Source of the DNA: Kocuria rosea
GTDB taxonomy: Bacteria > Actinomycetota > Actinomycetes > Actinomycetales > Micrococcaceae
Direction of reading: 5' to 3'
Assembly: GCF_023715525.1 (NCBI RefSeq)
Contig: NZ_JAMBOG010000011.1
Span: 1-64,000 of the forward strand
DNA: 64,000 nucleotides
Under the pieces are notes generated by a model. The model was not told where the DNA came from and did not search any database. It saw only the letters and a program-made list of their open reading frames with translations. Shown here in pieces: positions 32,630 through 41,982 of the stretch. Made by a program: the position numbers and the translations under genes. Position 1 is the stretch's first letter; the number at the start of each line of letters is the position of its first letter.

Positions 32630-33538
32630 CTACTTCCGGCGGGCGTCCAGGACGGTCTCGTAGAGCTCGCGCTTGCCCACCCCGGAGCGCTCGGCCACCC
32701 GCCCGGCGGCGTCCTTGAGCCGGACCCCGCCGGCCACGAGCGCCTCAACCTCGGTCACCAGGTCCTCGGGCCGGGCGGCGTCCGGGGCGGGGGCTCCGGC
32801 GACGACGACGGCGATCTCCCCGCGCACCTGCCCCTCGGCGCACCAGGCGACGAGCTCCGCGAGGGTGCCGCGCACGACCTCCTCGTGCAGCTTGGTCAGC
32901 TCCCGGGCGACGACCGCGGGACGGTCGGGCCCGAACGCCTCGCGCAGGGCCGTGAGCATGACCTCGAGCCGGTGCGGGGCCTCGTAGAACACCATGGTGC
33001 GGCGTTCGCCGTCGAGCTCGGCGAGGCGGGCCGCGCGCTCGGAGCCCTTCCGGGGCAGGAAGCCCTCGAACGTGAACCGGTCCGTGGGCAGGCCCGAGAC
33101 CGCCAGCGCCGTGAGCACCGCCGAGGGCCCGGGGATCGCCGTGACGGTGAGCCCCTCGGCCGCGGCGGCCTCGGCGAGCCGGTAGCCGGGGTCGGAGACG
33201 GTGGGCATCCCGGCGTCGGAGAGCACCAGCACGGTGCGCCCGGCGCGCACGGCCTCGAGCAGCTCGGCCACCCGCGCGGCCTCGTTGTGCTCGTGGTGGG
33301 TGAGCACCCGTCCGCGCGTCGTCACGCCCAGGCCCGCCACGAGCCGGCGCAGCCGCCGGGTGTCCTCGACGGCGAGCACGTCGGCGCTCTCGAGGGCCTG
33401 CCGCAACCTGGGCGACGCGTCCCCCAGGTTGCCGATCGGCGTGCCCGCCAGGACCACGGCCCCGGCGTCGGACCCGGCCTCGCCGGGCGGGGCCTCGAAA
33501 GCGGCGGGCGGGGCGTCGTCGTGGGGTTCGATGTGCAC
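32630..33538 (-). CDS. rsmI: 16S rRNA (C1402-2'-O)-methyltransferase
   Basis: 302 residues, tetrapyrrole-methylase fold; 2'-O-methylates C1402 of 16S rRNA. Family marks are VVLAGTPIGNLGDASPRL (about 28-45), AVEDTRR, VLSDAGMPTVSDPGYRL, IPGPSAVLTALAVSGL and GFLPRKGSER. An N-terminal lead of 25 residues before the fold is not conserved. ATG 33538. It converges on the transglutaminase-like gene (29-base gap) and diverges from the O-mannosyltransferase gene (73 bases), the usual actinobacterial neighbourhood. Confidence 0.95.
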   Translation of the reverse strand: MHIEPHDDAPPAAFEAPPGEAGSDAGAVVLAGTPIGNLGDASPRLRQALESADVLAVEDTRRLRRLVAGLGVTTRGRVLTHHEHNEAARVAELLEAVRAGRTVLVLSDAGMPTVSDPGYRLAEAAAAEGLTVTAIPGPSAVLTALAVSGLPTDRFTFEGFLPRKGSERAARLAELDGERRTMVFYEAPHRLEVMLTALREAFGPDRPAVVARELTKLHEEVVRGTLAELVAWCAEGQVRGEIAVVVAGAPAPDAARPEDLVTEVEALVAGGVRLKDAAGRVAERSGVGKRELYETVLDARRK

Positions 33539-33611
33539 GGCTCCACTCTACGGCCGGCCGCCGGGCCCGCCCGTCCCCGGCGGCAGCAGCCCCGTCCCCT
33601 ACCATGACACC

Positions 33612-35252
33612 GTGAGCTCCTCGGTCCGCGCCCCAGCCCCCGCACCGGCGACGCGGCCGGCGCCCCCGGTGAGCACGCTGCCCCGGTCCCTGGCCCCCGA
33701 CGCCCTGCGCGCCCGGCTGCTGCCCGCACCGGCCACCGTCGGACGCCTGGCCTGGCTCGCGCCCCTGCTCGTCGTGGTGCTCGGCGGCGTGCTGCGCTTC
33801 TGGCACCTCGGGCACCCGGACGCGATCGTCTTCGACGAGACCTACTACGTGAAGGACTCCTACTCCCTGCTGCGCTACGGCTACGAGCGGCAGTGGCCCG
33901 AGGGCGCCGACGAGCTCTTCGTGGCGGGCACTCCCCCAGAGGCCCTCGACACCCCCTCCTACGTGGTGCACCCGCCGGTCGGCAAGTGGCTGATCGCCGC
34001 GGGGATGTGGCTGTTCGGGGCGCAGGACCCGTTCGGCTGGCGGTTCTCCGCAGCGCTCGTGGGGACCCTGTCGGTCGCCCTGGTCTGCGCGGCCGGGTGG
34101 CTGCTCTTCCGCTCGGTGACCGTAGCGACGCTCGCGGGCCTGTTCACGGCCGTCGACGGCCTGCACCTCGTGCAGTCCCGGCTCGCGCTGCTCGACGTCT
34201 TCCTCATGTTCTTCGTGCTGCTCGCGTTCGTGCTCCTGCTGCTGGACCGGGCCCACGCCCGCCGGCGCCTGGTCGCCCGGCTGGGCGTGGCCGGCCCGGG
34301 GACCGCCGAGTCCGAGCTGCGGTCCCGGCTCGCGTGGGGCCCGTGGCTGGGCGTGCGCTGGTGGCGGATCGCGGCCGGCGCCGCGTGCGGGCTCGCCGTG
34401 GGGACGAAGTGGAACGCGCTGTTCATGGTCGCGGCCCTGGGCGTGCTCACGGTGCTGTGGGACATGAACGCCCGGCGGGTGGCCGGGGTGCGGCACTGGC
34501 TGCGGGCGGGCCTGCTCCGGGACGGGATCCCCGCCTTCCTCGCCGTCGTGGGGACGGGCCTGGTGGCCTACCTGCTCTCGTGGTCGGGGTGGTTCGCCTC
34601 GTCCGGCGCCTACCACCGCACCTGGGCCGCGGAGCACCCGGGCGAGGGCGTGGCGTGGCTGCCGGCGCCGCTGCGCTCGCTGTGGGCCTACCACGTCGCC
34701 GCGTTCGACTTCCACAACGGCCTGGGCACCCCGCACTCCTACGAGGCGCTGCCGTGGCTGTGGCTGGTCCTGGGCCGGCCCACCTCCTACTACTACGAGT
34801 CCCCGGCGCAGGGCACGGCCGGGTGCGCGGTGGAGAACTGCTCGCAGGCGATCCTCAACATCGGCAACCCGCTGCTGTGGTGGACCGCGATCGCGGCGCT
34901 CCTGGTAGCCGTGTGGCTGTGGGCAGCACGGCGGGACTGGCGGTTCGGGGCACCCCTGGGCCTGTTCGCCGCCGGGTACCTGCCCTGGTACCTCTACCCC
35001 GAGCGCACCATGTTCTACTTCTACGCGCTGCCCGTCGAGCCCTACCTCATGCTGCTGCTGGCCGGGATGCTGGGCCTCGTCCTCGGCGGGCCCCAGCGCA
35101 CTGTGGCCCGCCGGCGCGCCGGGCTCGTGGTCGTGGGCCTCTTCACGGCCACGGCCCTGGTCCTGAGCGCGCACTTCGCGCCGATCTGGTTCGCGGAGAC
35201 CGTCCCCTACGAGCAGTGGCGGCAGCGGATGTGGTTCGACGCCTGGATCTGA
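33612..35252 (+). CDS. Polyprenyl-phosphate-mannose protein O-mannosyltransferase
   Basis: 546-residue polytopic membrane enzyme of the PMT (GT39) family that moves mannose from polyprenyl-phosphomannose onto Ser/Thr of exported proteins. The catalytic loop after the first membrane segment reads VFDETYYVKDSYSLLRYG, with the D-E pair; VHPPVGKWLIAAGMWLFG and the C-terminal YLPWYLYPERTMFYFY are family signatures. I chose GTG 33612 as the start; a Pro/Ala-rich lead precedes the first membrane segment. Candidate substrates are the Pro/Thr linkers of secreted proteins such as the GH25 enzyme, an inference. Confidence 0.94.
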   Translation: MSSSVRAPAPAPATRPAPPVSTLPRSLAPDALRARLLPAPATVGRLAWLAPLLVVVLGGVLRFWHLGHPDAIVFDETYYVKDSYSLLRYGYERQWPEGADELFVAGTPPEALDTPSYVVHPPVGKWLIAAGMWLFGAQDPFGWRFSAALVGTLSVALVCAAGWLLFRSVTVATLAGLFTAVDGLHLVQSRLALLDVFLMFFVLLAFVLLLLDRAHARRRLVARLGVAGPGTAESELRSRLAWGPWLGVRWWRIAAGAACGLAVGTKWNALFMVAALGVLTVLWDMNARRVAGVRHWLRAGLLRDGIPAFLAVVGTGLVAYLLSWSGWFASSGAYHRTWAAEHPGEGVAWLPAPLRSLWAYHVAAFDFHNGLGTPHSYEALPWLWLVLGRPTSYYYESPAQGTAGCAVENCSQAILNIGNPLLWWTAIAALLVAVWLWAARRDWRFGAPLGLFAAGYLPWYLYPERTMFYFYALPVEPYLMLLLAGMLGLVLGGPQRTVARRRAGLVVVGLFTATALVLSAHFAPIWFAETVPYEQWRQRMWFDAWI

Positions 35253-35259
35253 GCCGGCC

Positions 35260-35310
35260 GCCCGCCCCGGGGCGCCGCACCAGGGACCGGTGCAGCGCCC
35301 CGCGGCGGGC
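35260..35310 (+). terminator. Terminator of the O-mannosyltransferase gene
   Basis: Arms of 21 bases (35260-35280 with 35290-35310) pair with two mismatches around a 9-base loop, directly after the stop. The IS982 element begins 10 bases further on. Confidence 0.65.
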
Positions 35311-35319
35311 AGGGCGGGC

Positions 35320-35342
35320 CTAGATGAGTGATTCCAAGGGGT
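35320..35342. repeat. IS982 left terminal inverted repeat
   Basis: 23 bases, the exact reverse complement of 36333-36355. Confidence 0.85.
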
Positions 35343-35413
35343 AAGGGTCTTGGCCTCGGGGCGGAGGCTGCCCAGAATCGGCGTTGCTACCCAACGCGAC
35401 CCTGGAGGTCCTC

Positions 35414-36331
35414 GTGGACGCCGATCTGGACACCCTCGCCACCGCACTGTACGTCAGGACCGATGACCTGCTGAAGGCCCATCCTGAGCACCTTCCGATC
35501 CGCCCGGTGGTGGGGCTTCCACCGAGGATCAGTGATGCGGAATTGGTCACCATGGCGGTGCTGCAAGCCCTCGGGGGCTACACCAGCGAAGCCCGTTGGT
35601 TGCGCCACGCCCACCAGCACTTGCGACATCTGTTCCCGTACCAGCCCCACCAGCCCGACTACAACAAACGCCTCCGGGCTCTGGCCGACACGATGGCCTG
35701 GCTGATCGGCGTCCTGGCCGCCGACACGACCGTCTCCGGCGACGACCTGTGGGTGGTGGACTCCACTCCCGTCGAATGCGCCCGCTCTCGGGGGACGGTC
35801 AGACGCTCAGCACTGGCCGGATGGGCCCAGTACGGGTACTGCGCCTCCCACTCCCGCTACTTCTGGGGCCTGCGCTTGCACCTGGTGGCCACCGTGCACG
35901 GGCTGCCGGTGGGGTGGGCACTGACCGGTGCGAAGGCCGACGAGCGGGTGGTGCTCACCGAGATCCTCGCCGGCACCCCGGGGCTGGCCGGGCCTGAGCG
36001 CGCCCGGCAGGTGGTGATCGGGGACAAGAACTACTACGGCCGGGCCTTCGACGCCGAGCTGGCCCACGCCGGGATCGAGCTGCTGCGCCCGCCCCGGGTC
36101 GGGGAACTGCCCCGAGACGGGGCTCGGTTCCTCAAACCTTTGCGGCAGGTGATCGAGTCGGTCAACAACACCCTCAAAGCCCAGTTGGACCTGGAGCGTC
36201 ACGGCGGACGAACCGTGGCCGGGGTCTGCACTCGTATCGCTCAACGCCTGCTGGCGCTCACGAGCGCGATCTGGCACAACGATCATCTCGGCCTCGCCAT
36301 CCGCAGATCTCTGATCGCCTACGACCACTGA
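35414..36331 (+). CDS. IS982-family DDE transposase
   Basis: 305 residues. Catalytic acidic residues lie in LWVVDSTPVECARSRGT (first D), VIGDKNYYGRAFD (second D) and RQVIESVNNTLKAQ (E), with the family phrase LAGWAQYGYCASHSRYFWG. I chose GTG 35414, since GGAGG lies 5 bases before it and family proteins start with a similar DxDLDTLATALY-type sequence; a TTG at 35384 is in frame upstream. The gene is uninterrupted, so the element may be active. It ends one base before the right inverted repeat. Confidence 0.92.
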   Translation: MDADLDTLATALYVRTDDLLKAHPEHLPIRPVVGLPPRISDAELVTMAVLQALGGYTSEARWLRHAHQHLRHLFPYQPHQPDYNKRLRALADTMAWLIGVLAADTTVSGDDLWVVDSTPVECARSRGTVRRSALAGWAQYGYCASHSRYFWGLRLHLVATVHGLPVGWALTGAKADERVVLTEILAGTPGLAGPERARQVVIGDKNYYGRAFDAELAHAGIELLRPPRVGELPRDGARFLKPLRQVIESVNNTLKAQLDLERHGGRTVAGVCTRIAQRLLALTSAIWHNDHLGLAIRRSLIAYDH

Positions 36332-36332
36332 C

Positions 36333-37251
<919 letters not shown>

Positions 37252-37289
37252 CTAGGGAACGCCCGTTCTCCGCGCAATAGAATGGCGGC

Positions 37290-37853
37290 ATGGACTCCGA
37301 CGACCCGCGCCAGCACGTGCTCGAGACGGCAGACCGGCTCTTCTACGGCCGCGGGGTGCAGGCCGTGGGGATGGACGAGCTGCGCCAGGCTGCCGGGGTC
37401 TCGCTCAAGCGCCTCTACGCCCTGTTCCCCTCGAAGGAGGACCTCCTCCTGGCCGTCCTCGCCCGCCGGCACCGGATGTGGGAGGACGGGGTGCGCGCGC
37501 GGGTGGAGCGGGCCGCGAGCCCGCGCGAGCGGCTGCTGGGCATCTACGACTACCTGGCCGACTGGTTCGCCGAGGACTCCTTCCGCGGTTGCGGGTTCAT
37601 CAACGCCTTCGGGGAGCTGGGCAGCGTCTCGCCGCGGGTGGCCGCGTCCGCCCGGGAGCACAAGCGCGCCTTCCAGGCCTACGTCGCCCAGCTCGTCGAC
37701 GACGCCGGCGCCCCCGCGGAGCTGGGCCCTCAGCTGTGCATCCTGGCCGAGGGCGCCCAGACGACCGCGGCGATCGCCGGAACGCCCGACGCCGCCGTGC
37801 AGGCCCGGCGGGCCGCCGAGGTGCTCATCGACGCGGCGGCGCCCGAGCGCTAG
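37290..37853 (+). CDS. TetR-family transcriptional regulator
   Basis: 187 residues. The N-terminal helix-turn-helix spans about residues 8-52 (VLETADRLFYGRGVQAVGMDE, then AAGVSLKRLYALFPSKEDLL). The C-terminal ligand domain is helical and has two Cys (RGCGF, QLCILAEG); no ligand can be assigned. ATG 37290 follows the operator region directly. It probably represses the divergent haloperoxidase-like gene and itself. It may also affect the small membrane-protein gene 59 bases downstream, if they are co-transcribed. Confidence 0.92.
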   Translation: MDSDDPRQHVLETADRLFYGRGVQAVGMDELRQAAGVSLKRLYALFPSKEDLLLAVLARRHRMWEDGVRARVERAASPRERLLGIYDYLADWFAEDSFRGCGFINAFGELGSVSPRVAASAREHKRAFQAYVAQLVDDAGAPAELGPQLCILAEGAQTTAAIAGTPDAAVQARRAAEVLIDAAAPER

Positions 37854-37912
37854 GTCGTGGCCCCCGTCCCAGGGCCGTCCCCCGTTCGTTCGTGCACCAC
37901 GGAAGGATCCCC

Positions 37913-38278
37913 ATGATCTCGAGCGCCCTCGCCCTCCCGGCGGTGCGGCTGGTCCTGTTCCTCGTCGTCTACGCCGCGGCCCTGCTGCCGTGGCACCGCC
38001 GGCTCGACCGCGCCGACCGGCGGGCGGCCCTGGTCATCGGCGCGGTCGGCCTGGGGCTGGTGCTGGTCCCCTCACTGGTCCAGCCGGCGGCCGGCCGGCC
38101 GGGGTGGTCCCACGGGCTGAGCGTCACCGCCTTCGCCCTGCTGCTGGGCGTGCTCGCCCACGCCTGGTTCGCCCACCGGCGGGCGGACAACACGAACCTC
38201 GCCGGCCGCACGCTCCTGCTGCTCCTCGCCATGGTGGTGACCGCGCTGGTGGGCTTCTCGCTGTTCACCGCCGCCTGA
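37913..38278 (+). CDS. Small four-helix membrane protein of unknown function
   Basis: 121 residues with four hydrophobic stretches (about 8-26, 39-56, 67-86 and 98-118) joined by short Arg-rich loops (HRRLDRADRR, HRRADN). No enzyme motif is seen. ATG 37913 has GGAAGG 6 bases upstream. It follows the TetR gene in the same direction and may share its transcript. I do not recognise a family. Confidence 0.75.
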   Translation: MISSALALPAVRLVLFLVVYAAALLPWHRRLDRADRRAALVIGAVGLGLVLVPSLVQPAAGRPGWSHGLSVTAFALLLGVLAHAWFAHRRADNTNLAGRTLLLLLAMVVTALVGFSLFTAA

Positions 38279-38296
38279 GCTCCGGCCGCGGCCGGC

Positions 38297-39304
38297 TCAG
38301 CGCCCGGCGAGCCGCCGCTTCAGCTCCTGGCGCCGGCGGACCCGCTCGAGGGCGCGGTGCCGGCGGAACGCCGTGGGCCAGGTGGCGACCATGACGGCGA
38401 GGGCCCCGAGGAGGGCCAGCGCACCCACCGCGATCGCCGCGTCCATCCAGAACTGGGTCGGGTAGAGCCGGATGAGGGTGTCCGAGGCCCGGAAGGTCCA
38501 GCTGCCCTCCGCGAAGAACAGCGAGTGGAACAGGGTGAAGAACTGCTGCCAGCCCAGCACCGCGCCGACCGCGAGCAGCACCAGGAGCACCACGGCCAGC
38601 CACGACCCGAAGAACAGGGCCCCCGACGCCGCCCCGGGCGCCTTCGCGCGCAGGTACAGGGACGAGACGATCCCCAGCAGCGCCAACACGGCGACCACGG
38701 CGAGCGCGCTCTGCAGCACGACCTTCACGTCCGTCATGTGCGCGACCTCGGAGCTCAGGAACAGCCGGGTGCCGTCCGCGCCTCGGAGGTCGCCGAGGAA
38801 ACCGGCGGGGGCCCAGTTCAGGACGTAGTCGAGGCCGTAGGAGCCGAGGATCATCCGCTCGTCGGTCGAGAAGCCGTAGCGGTCCGCGGGGAAGCCGGGG
38901 CGGTGGTACTCCGCCCACAGGAACAGGGGCGTCGCCACGGTGCGCACGGCGACCGCCAGCAGGGCGAGCGGGAGCACGACGGCGAGGAGAACCTGTTGCA
39001 GGCGCGGGAACCGCGGCTCGTCCGCCACGGCGTCCTGGCGCAGGGCGGCCCGGCGGCGGGCGTCCTCGTCGATCTCCTCGTCCTCCTCCGCGACCGCGTC
39101 CACCGGGTGGGAGCCGCCCGGGCGCGCGGTGCCGCCCCCGGGGCCGTCCGCCGGGCGGCCGGACGGGTCCTCGTCCGGGGCGGGCTCGGAGGTGCTGACG
39201 GCGGGGATCAGGCCGGTCCACACGGGGTCCTCCCGGCGCTCGGCCGCGGGCTCGGCGGGGTCGGCCTGCTGCCAGGGGGCCTGGTGGTTGCTGGAGGGGG
39301 CCAC
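38297..39304 (-). CDS. DUF1461 (TIGR01906-type) integral membrane protein
   Basis: 335 residues: an acidic, Pro-rich cytoplasmic lead of about 100, then about five membrane segments (from about 103, 178, 218, 290). The first outer loop holds EYHRPGFPADRYGFSTDERM and the DUF1461 signature SSEVAHMTDVKVVLQ near 184-198. The function of the family is unknown. It converges on the small membrane protein gene with 18 bases between and lies 110 bases downstream of the L,D-transpeptidase gene. Confidence 0.85.
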   Translation of the reverse strand: MAPSSNHQAPWQQADPAEPAAERREDPVWTGLIPAVSTSEPAPDEDPSGRPADGPGGGTARPGGSHPVDAVAEEDEEIDEDARRRAALRQDAVADEPRFPRLQQVLLAVVLPLALLAVAVRTVATPLFLWAEYHRPGFPADRYGFSTDERMILGSYGLDYVLNWAPAGFLGDLRGADGTRLFLSSEVAHMTDVKVVLQSALAVVAVLALLGIVSSLYLRAKAPGAASGALFFGSWLAVVLLVLLAVGAVLGWQQFFTLFHSLFFAEGSWTFRASDTLIRLYPTQFWMDAAIAVGALALLGALAVMVATWPTAFRRHRALERVRRRQELKRRLAGR

Positions 39305-39414
39305 GGGCGGGTCCTTCGGATCGGAGGGGATCGGGGTGCGGCGCGGGACGGGGCCGCGCGGTCGGCCCCGATCCTACCCGCCCTGCCGGGCGGGGCGGAG
39401 GACCGGGGCGCCGG

Positions 39415-40722
39415 TCACCAGTTGCCCTTCCACTCCTCGTCCGCGTAGTGCTCGAAGGGAATGTTCCAGTCCCCGTACCCGTCGTCGGGGTCGGCCTGCG
39501 GGTAGCCGGTGTTGAGGATCTCCACGACGTCCCCGGGGCGGAAGACGTCGTGGATGAACTCGGCCCCCTCGGGGCTCATGCCCACGCACCCGTGGGAGAC
39601 GTTCTCCTTTCCCAGGAGGGGCAGGGCCGAGGGCAGCGCCTGGTGGACGAACTCGCCGCTGGCGGTCAGCCGGGACACGTTCGACGCCCAGAACGTCTCA
39701 TACCAGTGCGGCTCCCCCGGGGCGAGGTCGAGGGAGGAGGCCTGGAAGAGGTAGCTCGGGGCCTGCTCCATGATGACCTTCCGGCCCGTGGTGGACGGCC
39801 AGTCGGGGTTGCCGAGCGTGACGGGGAACCTTCCGGCGACCTTGCCGTCGACGTAGGCGGTGAGGGTCTTCGTGCGGTTGTCCACGCGGGCGTAGTGCTC
39901 GGCGCCGGTGGAGAAGGTGGTGCGCAGGTCGTGGTTGCCGATCATGCCGTCGCCCACGTCGAGGCCGCGCAGGTCCAGGGAGACGGTGACCCGGGACCGC
40001 GGCTGCCACTTCTCGGCGGGCCGGTAGCGGACCACCCGGTCCGAGTACCAGCGGAACGCGCCGGCCCGGTCGCCGCCGCCCTTCACGGTGACGGCCCGCT
40101 CGAGCGCGGCCTTGTCCAGAACGGGCTCGGAGAAGCGCAACTCCAGGACCTGGCCGGTGCCGTAGACCTGGCCGTCCACGACGTTGAGCTGGGCGTCGAC
40201 CTCGTTCGCGGCCGCGACGGTGGTGAACACGCTCGTCCCGGAGGTGGGGACGCCGTCGGCCACGGCGGTCCAGGTCAGCACGTACTGGGTGTCGAAGGCG
40301 AGGTCCCCGGAGCTCGTCCAGGTGCGGCCGTCGGCGGAGAGCTTCCCCGGCACGGGGGCGCTGTCCGGCGCCGGCGCGAGGGCGACGTCGGTGAGCTCCC
40401 CCCGGCCGGTGCGCACGACGACCGGATCGACGGGGTTGTGCTCGACCGTCGCGTCCGCGGGCGTGACCGCGACCTCGGCGGGACCCTCCGCGACCGGCGG
40501 GGACGCCGTGGGCACGGCCCCGGCCGGTACTGTCGCGGTCGGTGCGGCCGCCGGTGCCGCCGGGGTCGGGGCGCCGGAGGACGGGGCCGCCGGTGTGCCG
40601 TCGGCGGCCTGGGCGCAGCCGGTCACGAGCAGCAGCGCCACCGCACCGAGGACGAGCAGGCGGCGCGCAGGGGTGACGGGCGTAGCGGCGGGCAGGGCAT
40701 CCGCACGGGGGAACGGGGGCAT
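39415..40722 (-). CDS. Lipoprotein L,D-transpeptidase (Ig-like + YkuD)
   Basis: 435 residues; makes 3-3 cross-links in peptidoglycan or links proteins to it. The N-terminus has a lipobox VTGC (Cys near residue 36), then an Ala/Pro/Thr linker, Ig-like domains (about 85-275) and the YkuD catalytic domain. The active-site phrase is ENVSHGCVGMSPEGAEF with the nucleophile Cys, preceded by GEFVHQALP. The C-terminal extension after the domain (FEHYADEEWKGNW) is typical of mycobacterial LdtMt2-like enzymes. The true start could be ATG 40722 or a later codon, since the signal peptide begins near residue 19. Confidence 0.93.
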   Translation of the reverse strand: MPPFPRADALPAATPVTPARRLLVLGAVALLLVTGCAQAADGTPAAPSSGAPTPAAPAAAPTATVPAGAVPTASPPVAEGPAEVAVTPADATVEHNPVDPVVVRTGRGELTDVALAPAPDSAPVPGKLSADGRTWTSSGDLAFDTQYVLTWTAVADGVPTSGTSVFTTVAAANEVDAQLNVVDGQVYGTGQVLELRFSEPVLDKAALERAVTVKGGGDRAGAFRWYSDRVVRYRPAEKWQPRSRVTVSLDLRGLDVGDGMIGNHDLRTTFSTGAEHYARVDNRTKTLTAYVDGKVAGRFPVTLGNPDWPSTTGRKVIMEQAPSYLFQASSLDLAPGEPHWYETFWASNVSRLTASGEFVHQALPSALPLLGKENVSHGCVGMSPEGAEFIHDVFRPGDVVEILNTGYPQADPDDGYGDWNIPFEHYADEEWKGNW

Positions 40723-40911
40723 GGGGGGATCACCTCGGGCGTCGGGGGTGCGGGGAGGAAGGCACGGGGGACGCCTCCACGATAGGGGCAGGGCCCGGCC
40801 GAGGGCCCCGGGAAGCCGCGGGGTGCGACTGTCGGCCCCCTCGGAACCGCCCGGGACGGGCTGTGCACCTGCTGCGGCGGCGCGGCCCGCGGGGCCCCGG
40901 TACCGGGGGGC
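40723..40911. other. Intergenic spacer upstream of the L,D-transpeptidase gene
   Basis: 189 bases between two leftward genes, G/C-rich. It should hold the transpeptidase promoter. I see no gene or clear motif. Confidence 0.3.
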
Positions 40912-41280
40912 TCAGCGCACGGGGCTCAGGCAGGCGATGCCGTTGACGACCGGGTAGACCGGGTGGACGCCGTCGCGGAACGGGCGGTCGCTCATCAGCC
41001 GGTCGGCGTCCACGGGGAGGAGGGCCCCGCCGGTGAGCGGACAGCGCAGGATCGCGAACAGTGCGGGGTCCAGGGCGGGCTCGGGGCGTGCCACCGGCTC
41101 CGGCGTGTACTGCTGGGCCGCCCACGGCGCCGGGCGCAAGCTCGCCGGCACGGTATGCCGGGCGGGTGTGCCCGCGGTCCTGCCCGGGCGCGGGAACGAG
41201 GGGCCGACCTCGTGCCGGGCCGCCTGCGGCACCTCGTGGTGGATCTCGTGCGTCGTCTGCGTCGTTGCAGGCACAGTCAT
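40912..41280 (-). CDS. Trm112-like small protein with N-terminal extension
   Basis: 122 residues. The last 55 match the Trm112/UPF0434 pattern: FAILRCPLTGGALLPVDADRL, then YPVVNGIACLSPVR. Trm112 proteins stabilise methyltransferases, and bacterial forms lie near polysaccharide and cofactor genes; a partner is not obvious here. Only one Cys remains in each half, so a zinc site of four Cys is absent. The first 65 residues are His/Pro/Arg-rich and probably disordered; the true start might be later. It lies 145 bases downstream of the DUF3499 gene. Confidence 0.7.
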   Translation of the reverse strand: MTVPATTQTTHEIHHEVPQAARHEVGPSFPRPGRTAGTPARHTVPASLRPAPWAAQQYTPEPVARPEPALDPALFAILRCPLTGGALLPVDADRLMSDRPFRDGVHPVYPVVNGIACLSPVR

Positions 41281-41373
41281 GGGGGGACTCCTGGTGCTCC
41301 GGGGGGAAGAGCCACCGCGCCGGGCAGACGCGGCCTGCGGCTCATCCTAGGGGAGGACCTCCCGGGGCACAGG

Positions 41374-41387
41374 CCCCCGCGCGGGGG
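41374..41387 (-). terminator. Possible terminator after the whiB-DUF3499 unit
   Basis: A 14-base perfect palindrome (ccccc gcgc ggggg) flanked by a weaker outer pairing of CCCGGGG tracts, downstream of the DUF3499 gene on its strand. There is no T-run, so confidence is low. Confidence 0.35.
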
Positions 41388-41425
41388 ACCCCCCGGGGAG
41401 TTCGGCGCGGGATGCAGCGCAGGAT

Positions 41426-41968
41426 TCAGCGCGGGGGCAGCGGCCCGGTGCTCCCGGTGGCCGGGCGGCGCAGGTGGGGCCGCTGCAGGGCCTGCGGCAT
41501 CGGGGCGTCGTGCCACGGCACCTCGGCCGGGGCCCGGCGCGGAGCGGCGGCGGCGGGCTCCTCCGGGACGGCGGGTGCGGGGCGTGCGCCGGGCGCGGCG
41601 TCCACCGCGGGTGCGCTGCCCGGGGCGGCGCCCGGGCGCGGGAGGGACACGTCGCGCAGCACCGTCCGCGGGCGGTCGCGCACACCCGGCACGGGCTCGG
41701 GCTCGCGCACCGCCTCGGCGACGGCGTCGATGTCGTCGCGGCGCGCGGCCGCCTCCGGCAGCTCGAGGCGGACCACCCGCCACCCGCGCGGGACGGTGAG
41801 CCGGTCGGCGTGCACGCCGCACAGGTCGTACGCGTGGGGCTCGGCGTGGGCGGCCAGGGGGCCGACGACGGCGGTCGAGTCCGAGTACACGTAGGTGAGG
41901 GTCATGACCGCGTCCCGCGTGCAGGTCTGGCGGGAGCAGCGGCGCATGGCGCTGCCGGAAGAGCTCAT
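41426..41968 (-). CDS. DUF3499 protein
   Basis: 180 residues. The conserved part is the first 75: MRRCSRQTCTRDAVMTLTYVY with a C-x4-C pair, then HAYDLCGVHADRLTVPRGWRVV with a further Cys, a likely metal site. The rest is Pro/Ala-rich. DUF3499 genes lie next to whiB2 in many actinobacteria; the function is unknown. ATG 41968 is 14 bases after the whiB stop, so the two are probably one transcript. Confidence 0.88.
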   Translation of the reverse strand: MSSSGSAMRRCSRQTCTRDAVMTLTYVYSDSTAVVGPLAAHAEPHAYDLCGVHADRLTVPRGWRVVRLELPEAAARRDDIDAVAEAVREPEPVPGVRDRPRTVLRDVSLPRPGAAPGSAPAVDAAPGARPAPAVPEEPAAAAPRRAPAEVPWHDAPMPQALQRPHLRRPATGSTGPLPPR

Positions 41969-41982
41969 CCTCCGAAACTACC

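Noticed and set aside
35384-35413. TTG 35384 as the transposase start
   Set aside because: In frame, but GTG 35414 has GGAGG at good spacing and matches the family N-terminus.
37282-37300. ATG at 37282 as the start of the TetR gene
   Set aside because: It is out of frame with the regulator; ATG 37290 is in frame and begins the known N-terminal helix.
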